From Apostichopus japonicus (taxonomy: Eukaryota; Echinodermata; Holothuroidea; Aspidochirotida; Stichopodidae): a DNA stretch of 64,000 nt. Shown here piece after piece: positions 56,995 to 64,000 of this stretch. Where the stretch lies: positions 17,461,213-17,525,212 of the forward strand of contig NC_092574.1 in NCBI RefSeq assembly GCF_037975245.1. Direction: 5' to 3'. The translations under genes were made by a program, and so were the position numbers. The notes beneath the pieces were generated by a model, which was given only the letters and a program-made list of their open reading frames with translations, made no database searches and was not told the origin of the DNA. How positions within the stretch are numbered: the first letter of the stretch is position 1; every line of letters begins with the position of its first letter.

Positions 56995-58053
56995 ATGGAG
57001 GATTCATTTAAAGTCGAACCTACAGGGCATCCAGGCTACCAAAGTACCATCAAAATAAAGGTGCTGTCGTTGTTTTTACTCCTCTTAATCTCTCTGATAG
57101 GTGGCGCCATACCCCTGTACCTGGTCCGAGATGTGGAACTCAACACACCGCGCACCATCAGAAGGAACAGACGCATTAGGCGTGTGGTCAGCATAATGAA
57201 CTCCTTCTCGGGCGGGGTGTTCCTGGGCATAGCGTTAGTTCATCTTTTGCCGTCGGTACGTGTCCTGCTCACAGATGCACTGAAGGCTAAGGACCCTGAA
57301 CATGGTGTTTCAGAGTACCCTTGGGCTGAACTTATTGCCTCTGCTGGGTTTTTTCTAATTGTCATGGTGGAACAAGTTTTGCTAGCATTTGAAGAGAAAC
57401 TAGGCTCGTCTTCGGGGAACTCGAGTCTGGCTGTCGTCCATCATGCTCACGGCCACATGGATACCCACACACCAGTCCGAACAGTGGCAAGCAGCTCTCC
57501 ATCCCTGAAGGAGGAAGAAGCTGAAATGATGGATGTGGACTCAGAAAAGCCAGCAATATCGGGTGGCAAGTCCAGAGGACAGAAAGCTCTCACAATTTTA
57601 AATGCTTGTATCCTTCTTGTAGCCCTTTCCATTCATTCAGTCTTGGAAGGCCTAGCCCTGGGGCTACAGCTCACCAGGACCGCCACTCTCGATCTCCTCA
57701 TCGCTCTCTCATTGCACAAAGGGATCGAAGCCTTCACAATCTCGTTGAGCATAGTCCAGACACCGGCTAGCCGTAAACTTAAATACCTGACATTCATCGT
57801 CTTCAGTTTCACGTCGCCCATCGGCATCGCGGTCGGCATACCCATCACGTCGCAGGAGAATGCGGAGAGCGTCACCATGTTACTGGTGAACGGTGTCCTA
57901 CAGGGACTGGCAACGGGAACGTTCATCTTTGTCACATTCATCGAAATACTGCCCCAAGAATTGAAGGCCAGAGGTGATCGAATGATCAAATTTGCAGTCA
58001 TGCTTATAGGTTTTGGTATCATTGCTGGTGTCACAAGTTTAGAATTTAGTTAA
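56995..58053 (+). CDS. ZIP-family zinc transporter (SLC39A1/A3-like)
   Basis: A 352-residue membrane protein that should import Zn2+ into the cytosol. Eight membrane segments can be seen: about 22-44, 64-87, 111-131, 199-222, 231-254, 264-285, 295-320 and 332-350. Segment 4 has HSVLEGLALGLQ (214-225) and segment 5 HKGIE (241-245), the metal-site motifs of ZIP subfamily II. Segment 7 ends FIEILPQEL. The long loop after segment 3 has a His cluster HHAHGH (149-154) and an acidic stretch. The start at 56995 follows a 3' splice site at 56971 by 23 bases, so the coding region is intronless but a 5' UTR intron exists. No poly(A) signal is close to the stop. Confidence 0.95.
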   Translation: MEDSFKVEPTGHPGYQSTIKIKVLSLFLLLLISLIGGAIPLYLVRDVELNTPRTIRRNRRIRRVVSIMNSFSGGVFLGIALVHLLPSVRVLLTDALKAKDPEHGVSEYPWAELIASAGFFLIVMVEQVLLAFEEKLGSSSGNSSLAVVHHAHGHMDTHTPVRTVASSSPSLKEEEAEMMDVDSEKPAISGGKSRGQKALTILNACILLVALSIHSVLEGLALGLQLTRTATLDLLIALSLHKGIEAFTISLSIVQTPASRKLKYLTFIVFSFTSPIGIAVGIPITSQENAESVTMLLVNGVLQGLATGTFIFVTFIEILPQELKARGDRMIKFAVMLIGFGIIAGVTSLEFS

Positions 58054-58091
58054 AACACTGACGATGTAGTTTTGTTTGTGACCAGTGTTTG

Positions 58092-58500
58092 TAGTCTTCT
58101 TGTAGCCCTGTCCATTCCCTGTCCATGCATGGTCAGAGTGAAAGACCTGTTCGAGCGGTGCAAGGCATGGCTCCTGCAGGTTCATTCCACTTTGGGAGGC
58201 CTCACCTTCTTATAATAACTGCCACTCTCTATCTCCTTATCGCTCTCTTTGCACAAAGGGATTGAAGCCTTCACAACCTCGTTAAGTATAGTTCAGACAC
58301 CAGCTAGCCGTAAAAACTTAAATACCTCACATTTATTTATTTAGGCCTTGGTATCATTACAGGTGTCACAAGTTAACAATTTAGTTGAAAAACTGACAGT
58401 GGAGGTTTTGTTTGAAATCAGTGTATGTAGCCTTCTTTTAGCCCTTTCCACATCTTGGAAGGCCCCGTCCTGGGACTACAGCTTATATGGACTGACACAT
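58092..58500 (+). pseudogene. Decayed tandem fragments of the ZIP gene
   Basis: Sequence matching the segment 4-5 coding region (TTGCACAAAGGGATTGAAGC, CAGACACCAGCTAGCCGTAA) recurs at 58092-58345. It joins directly to a copy of the gene's end (TTGGTATCATTACAGGTGTC at 58348) and its 3' flank, and then a second start of the segment 4 region (58430-58500, CTTGGAAGGCCCCGTCCTGG). The segment 6-7 coding part is missing, and frameshifts and stops are present, so it is not functional. Confidence 0.85.
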
Positions 58501-59047
58501 GAATGTGTATATACAAGCTTACATTGGTAAAGTACAATGTTTCTCATACTCACTAAAAGCACCTGTTTGAGTTTAAAAATTAGTTTTGAAAAAATTCTTT
58601 ATGTTATTCCATACTAAGAGTCCCATAACAACACAGTTTTTCTAGCTTGGTTTTTTTTGCCATGTGGTTTAGACTATTATAATGAAAGGGTTGAGATTTG
58701 AATTACCACAGCTTTATTAGGAACGCAGGATTCTGCATTCGGGAGGCAAGGTTTTAGCCAGGGATGCAAAATCTTCAAACTGCTTGCACCCACTGCACGC
58801 AAGTTTTTGGTTGAGGAAAAAAAAAACCAAGTACACACACTAATAACTAGGCCTATACAAAGCATAACAAAACACAATTATTAATTGAATTAATTTTTTT
58901 TTTTCCTTAGAAGAAACCGAACTTCAAATTTAGCCAAGTAGGTGGTGTATTTTAATCTTCATTGCCTAAAAAGTTATGACATGCAGTAATGGAAAAGGGC
59001 ATTTATGTCGGGTCATTAGAACTACTAGTTATGGTAATACTTTGATG

Positions 59048-59197
59048 GTGTGTTCCAGTGGAGGTATATTAAAGTGCATGTTTTCGTGGAGCACTGTTAG
59101 AACGCATGTTTTTCTGAGCAGACACAAAACATTTTTCAGATGTTGCGTCCGGTGGATGCAAGTTTTAAAAAGCATCCTAGTAACAAAACTATTGCCC
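59048..59197 (+). repeat. Direct repeat, right copy (flanks ZIP gene)
   Basis: About 150 bp, diverged, matching 56054-56198 in the same orientation. The two copies bracket the ZIP gene and its pseudogene fragments, about 3 kb apart. Confidence 0.55.
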
Positions 59198-60294
59198 TTT
59201 TTGCTTTTCATTTTTCTCGCTCTCTAAGCTGAATCTAGAAGGGTGCTCCTGAGTGATCTTCGGTAAGGTTTGCTATAACTGTTGAAGAAACGCAAAATGC
59301 TGTTTGGCTTTTTGGTTGTTGTCATTTTGGTGAGGATAATATTATGACTTGATATATGGTCGGTGTGCCGGAAAGTATGTAAGAGGCTCCAGGAAAAAGC
59401 ATAAATACTATCGTTTAAGTTTAGTGAAATTTGTAAGATGAAGTCCAAACAACATTAGAAGAGTAAGCTTGTTGACACAACGATGATATTAATAATTATT
59501 CATAATTCTATAGCTGACAGAATTGGTGCAATTGTCAATTTTATGTGCTTTCAGTTCAGGAAACCAAGTAGTGTACACCTTTACTCTGTTTATTGAATTT
59601 TTCTTCGAATTTTCTTTGATCTTTAATGAATCTTAATTAAAAAAAAAGAAAAAAAAGGTTGGTGGTGGAGATTGTGGATGACAATTAACATTAATATTTA
59701 TTAAATGAATACAATGATTTACTCTGTTTTACTTTATAATGCATGTTTACAACATTAGCACCAGGCTGACCACAGCCAGGATATTAAGGTTCTTATTGGT
59801 TCGTTAAATGATGGTATAACTTTCAGGAGGATTTGTTTTAGAGAGGGTCAGTGGGTGGTTTAAACTGAAAGTAGCATAAAGTTGATATCACCAGTTTCTT
59901 AATATTTAGAGAAATAATACCATATACTGATCTCATTTTGCCAACTTTGCCAAGTAAATATTATTTGTTATCTTTTTTTTTGATGTTTGTTTACAAGTTT
60001 GGTTGATTTTGTTTACATGCTACCGTATGTTGTCAGTCTGCCATTTTGTCGCAGTCAGTGTTTTTAAATAAAAATGCCGCCGTGCCCTTAAAAGAAATGA
60101 TCGTACCACAACGACTCGCTGTGATATAAAATTTATTTTTGTGAGATTGTCTTGGATTGGAGACAGTGATGTGAAACCAGGAAGCTTGTAGGTGACTAGG
60201 GTAAAGTGTAGGGTGAAGGAAGAAAAAAGGAAGTAAAAGTTACAGACTTGCTCTTGACTTGTCTGATTCAGGCCAATGGGCTTGCTCCTTTAGG
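59198..60294. other. Spacer, no gene recognised
   Basis: AT-rich DNA with T-runs; AATAAA at 60067 is too distant to be the obvious ZIP poly(A) site, though it could serve a long 3' UTR. Confidence 0.4.
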
Positions 60295-60438
60295 TAGATG
60301 TAATGGATCAAATGTTAACATCATTCAAAGTAGATATAATGCATCAAATGTTAACATCATTCAAAGTAGATATAATGGATCAAATGTTAACATCATTCAA
60401 AGAAGATATAATGGATCAAATGTTAACATCATTTAAAA
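60295..60438. repeat. 36-bp unit repeated four times
   Basis: Four nearly identical head-to-tail units containing AATGGATCAAATGTTAACAT and CATTCAAAG. There are no unique spacers, so this is a minisatellite. Because 36 is a multiple of three it keeps an open frame, which explains a repetitive predicted peptide. Confidence 0.92.
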
Positions 60439-63353
60439 GTGTCAAAGTTCATGGATCATTGCAATGGGCAGACACATGAGGACTCGAATTGTCTTTTGAA
60501 GAAACATAATGGGGATTGAGAGTTGAATGAAAGTTTAAAGTTGCTTGCGTTTAACCATAACTTGAAGAATCGCTGCAGAGCTGATATGCGGAGACTTGTA
60601 TTCACAATGCACATCATAAGCTATACTTGGATCAAATAATATATATATAAATAATATATAGATCTGAACTTAACGGGAACTGCTCAGGATCAGTATCAGT
60701 CAACGTTGAGTGACCAACATCATACAAAACACAGGGCTCAAATATAAATTGGAAGTGATTTAATGCTTTCCATTCAAATTCTTGACAATATTTTTGACAA
60801 AATTTACATTTCGTTATAAATTTAAACCATGCAGTTTTGTTTTCGTTACATCAATTGTGCAATAATTCTGCGCGAACTCTCTCTTCTGCTGTACGTAGGT
60901 CACCTGATTTAAATATGGACATTCCATTTTCTTCAGTTATGTTTGGCATTATATATACACCAATGAATGGGATACATTTGATTTAAATGCAAAAACACAC
61001 TCAGGGTACAGAACATGTGTGAAGTGAATCAATTTGTGTTGAAAACATTCAATCGATTATTACCTGTACAGTATAAACCAAAACTATTCTTGGTTTGGTT
61101 GGTAATGTTAGATAATGGTTAGAATTTGCAGTTTTACTAAGTGATTATTGTTGAATCGATCATTAAGGCAGACTTTATGTGCATGTTAAGGTATTTGGGG
61201 TGTAGTAGGTGGGGAGGGGGGGGGGTGTTGGAGGGGTTTTAAGGGATAAATTATGAGGGGAGGAGTTCATTTATCCCTGGAGAGTATGAGCTGCTTTATA
61301 ATACAATGATTAAGAATAATTTCACTGAGTTACAAAACTTTTTGCACTTTCAGAGATTTACTAGTAAATCAATAATCATGTTCATTTTAATATGTTGTTA
61401 TTCATAGATGAATTATAGAATATCCCTACCATGTTCATAACCCTGGCAAGAATTCTAAGTCTATAAGTTAAGTGAGTCAACTGCATCATAACCTTTTGTA
61501 GTAATATCTAAACAATAATTTCATCAGTTTATATATTCTGTGCCAGATTAACACCCTGTTGGGCCCTTAGGTAAAATATGCTAGCCCCTCTCCCCTTTAT
61601 TAACTGTTTTGCAGGTAGGACCCCTTCCTCCTCCCCCCCCCCCCTCAAATGGTATCCCTTGTCTAGAATTATTCACAGAGATTCCTAGACCTTGTACAGT
61701 ACTGCCCCTTGGCCTTGGACATCTTCTAGGCATTGCCTCAACTGTGTACATATTGCATTAATCTGGCACTGAATGTATTGCAAAGACTTCTATAAGGTTG
61801 GTGTAGATTGCTGATTGGCTATTTTGACTATAATCGATAATAGATTATAATAGACTATAATAGATTGCTGATTGGCTACGTAATGTCGATTGGATACGTT
61901 GACCATAACCTAGGTTTGCAATTGGCTATGTTGACCTTAGCTCTTTCTACTGTGCATAGTATAAAGAATTATTTATCATTTCATTAAAATCAGCAATCAG
62001 CTGTTTATCTGGATGTAATGCTACTAATGCTGGTCGATTCTGACCCTCCAAATTTATTCACAGACTTTCTAGAGTGTTAAATAAGACAATTTCTCTGTGA
62101 TATCAAATTGCTTTCAAGGATGGTTTAAAATGTTAAATTTATAGCATAAATTATCTGACTGACATTTGGCATTCCAGCATATTTGGGGACTAGGCTGATG
62201 GCCTCTCTAGCTTCTTGTCACAATAGTAGAGGTTTCATGTTGCAGATATTGTACTGTTGTCTTTCCTCTACCTCATCGATTAGATAATCATAAAAATGTG
62301 TAAAAGTAATAAAAGAAAAAAAGATATTTATTACTGCTTCTCACCATCCCAAGATGAGAGCAGTAATAAATTAGACAATCACTTGCACCAGAACAGTGAT
62401 TTGTGATGTTTATCGTTGAAACAAGAATCTGTATTGATTTAGGTATTAACCATTCTGCTCTCCTTCATAGGACATTCGGTTGCAATACAAATGATTTAAA
62501 TTATATAATTTGATATGCAGGGAGTTATTTTGTGATTGTGTGAATTCAAATTAAAGTCCATATAAAGTAATTGGAATATGCTTGGAGATAATGCTTCCAA
62601 GTTGATTGACACCAAAATGAACAGTTTTAGCTCATTTTGTTATTAGTCTTTGCTATTTTGTTCAATATTAATTTATGCTATTTTTGAAGATTATTTCAGA
62701 ATGAAAAAGATGTAGATTATTCCTGTTGTTTTGTATCATCTTGTTGATAACAGGGTCACTTTGTTCAACTTTAATCCATCACTGAGGCTGAGTCTAAAGA
62801 GCAAAATTGTCTTGAAGATTGTTCATGACAAAACTGTGAAAAAAGAAGAATGCATTGTGAAAGAGACAAGTGTTTTATAGTCATATGTAGTGAATGATGA
62901 TGTGTAACCATGCAGTCACTTAAACTTAAAATCCTATTTTGATTAGCTTCTTCAGGAGGCTTCTTTTTTATTCAGAGTTAACTGACTATTTAGTTATATG
63001 TAATTAATATTTAAGTAAACAGTAGTTTCTTGTCTGTTTTAATTAATTTTGTTATTATGAAGGAAGTTTTCTTTTTCTACAGTAGGATTTTCTTGATTAA
63101 AGAATTACGAAGTTAAGCGTCAGATATTGAACATAATTACAATTAGTACATACAGTGTACTGCACGTGACATGGTGCTCAAGGATACCAGTGTTTTTATT
63201 TGTACTCGATATTTCTATGAGTTTGTTGACATAGTGTTTTATCTATCGGTGTTAGAAATTGTAACTCCTCAGGTTCAACTTAATTAACTATTTAGGTAGA
63301 TGTACTTAGTGGGCCATATTATGTGGTTATGATGATAATGAATATTATGGTGT
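60439..63353. other. Spacer, no gene recognised
   Basis: AT-rich sequence with G- and C-runs near 61210 and 61630, and a short direct repeat of ATAATAGATTATAATAGACT-type words at 61830-61875. No coding or RNA gene seen. Confidence 0.4.
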
Positions 63354-63722
63354 TTAAATAGGCATTGAAGACTCGCCCCAAACCGTGTGCGGCCATCTGA
63401 AAAAGTTAACTCTCTGTTGCTTGCAAGTGACGTTTTGTTTGTGCCACTACAAAATGCAGACAGTAATGAAACGTGATACCTTGTTATCTTAAGCTGGACC
63501 TGAGATGTCCATCGCTGTATCGTTTATACACTGTTGTGGGTAATGACCGCAGCTGTATGTACTGACTGTACACTAGTGTCTAATTACCGAAGGTAGCAAG
63601 CTGTGTGTGTATTTTCTGGGATCGATGGTGGTGTCTAACACTTCTGTTACACCTCATTCGAAACTAGGTCAGATTACCGGCATTAGACGTTTCTTTTTGT
63701 GCGAGTCTTCACACCCTTTTAA
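63354..63722 (+). mobile_element. TTAA-flanked MITE, family A, copy 4
   Basis: 369 bp with TTAA at 63354-63357 and 63719-63722. GGCATTGAAGACTCGCCCC starts and GCGAGTCTTCACACCC ends it. It is the copy most similar to the one at 30642. Confidence 0.8.
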
Positions 63723-63726
63723 AGAA

Positions 63727-63830
63727 AGAAATGGTGGTGTTGAACTGCCTGGTGTTGTTGAACTGCATGTTGTTGAACTGCATGGTGTTGTTAAACTGCA
63801 TGGTGGTGTATATGGTGTTGTAATGAGTAA
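63727..63830. repeat. GTTGAACTGCATGGTGTT-type minisatellite
   Basis: Five or so irregular units of about 15-24 bp with GTTGAACTGCATGGTGTT start directly after MITE copy 4. Confidence 0.75.
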
Positions 63831-63844
63831 TGACTTGAGTCCTA

Positions 63845-64000
63845 ATTCTTGAATACAATTACAATGACCTCTCTATGATAAGAGACTACAAATGTACAAT
63901 TACCTCTGCATATTAAGAGACTACAAAGGTACAATTACCTCTCTGAGACTACAAATGTACAATGACCTCTCTATGATAAGAGACTACAAAGGTACAATTA
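63845..64000. repeat. ~38-bp minisatellite running off the window end
   Basis: Units with GAGACTACAAATGTACAATT and ACCTCTCTATGATAAGA repeat about four times and continue past the last base, so the full array length is unknown. Confidence 0.85.

Noticed and set aside
58348-58530. 60-codon forward frame after the ZIP gene
   Set aside because: It overlaps the decayed ZIP fragments out of their original frame and carries no ZIP motif in that frame.
60295-60438. 36-bp repeats with an open reading frame
   Set aside because: Pure tandem repeats without unique spacers; the frame stays open only because 36 is divisible by three.

Overview
This is AT-rich animal genomic DNA: spliced genes with GT-AG introns, long non-coding spacers, tRNA-derived SINEs, LINE debris, MITEs and many homopolymer and minisatellite tracts. 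There is no bacterial, plasmid or phage organisation. The protein variants look like those of an invertebrate deuterostome. An echinoderm (perhaps a sea cucumber) is my best guess from protein character and the foldback-type transposon, but the species cannot be fixed from the sequence alone.

Four protein-coding genes are supported. (1) The 3' part of NSDHL (sterol C4-decarboxylating dehydrogenase), + strand, five exons between 2223 and 6725; the N-terminal exons lie outside the window or were not found. (2) PAN3, the pseudokinase subunit of the PAN2-PAN3 deadenylase, - strand, 14 well-phased exons from 25685 down to 15204, plus a likely additional 5' coding exon at about 26774-26804. (3) NAXD (ATP-dependent NAD(P)H-hydrate dehydratase), + strand, eight phased exons from 34122 to 40603 and a possible tiny first exon at 33190. 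(4) A ZIP-family zinc transporter (SLC39A1/A3-like), + strand, a single coding exon at 56995-58053, followed by decayed tandem fragments of itself. These are unrelated housekeeping functions (sterol synthesis, mRNA turnover, metabolite repair, zinc uptake); nothing suggests co-regulation.

The layout is: 1-6.7 kb NSDHL; 6.7-15.2 kb spacer with minisatellites; 15.2-26.8 kb PAN3, with a SINE and a LINE relic in its introns; 26.8-34 kb transposon-rich spacer; 34-40.6 kb NAXD; 40.6-55.2 kb a dense nest of mobile elements; 57-58.5 kb ZIP gene and pseudogene; 58.5-64 kb spacer with minisatellites and a MITE.

The most interesting structure is at 42.3-50.1 kb. A repeat unit of about 0.95 kb occurs twice in tandem, and each copy is broken by a different transposon, so each copy shows the approximate empty site of the other. 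Unit 1 carries a 1.29 kb element with hAT-like ends. Unit 2 carries a 4.3 kb foldback-like element with long subrepeat-rich inverted arms (44635-48958). That element contains a 0.6 kb TTAA-flanked MITE in its left arm and a 269 bp hAT-like MITE with a perfect 8-bp target duplication, so the order of insertion can be read directly.
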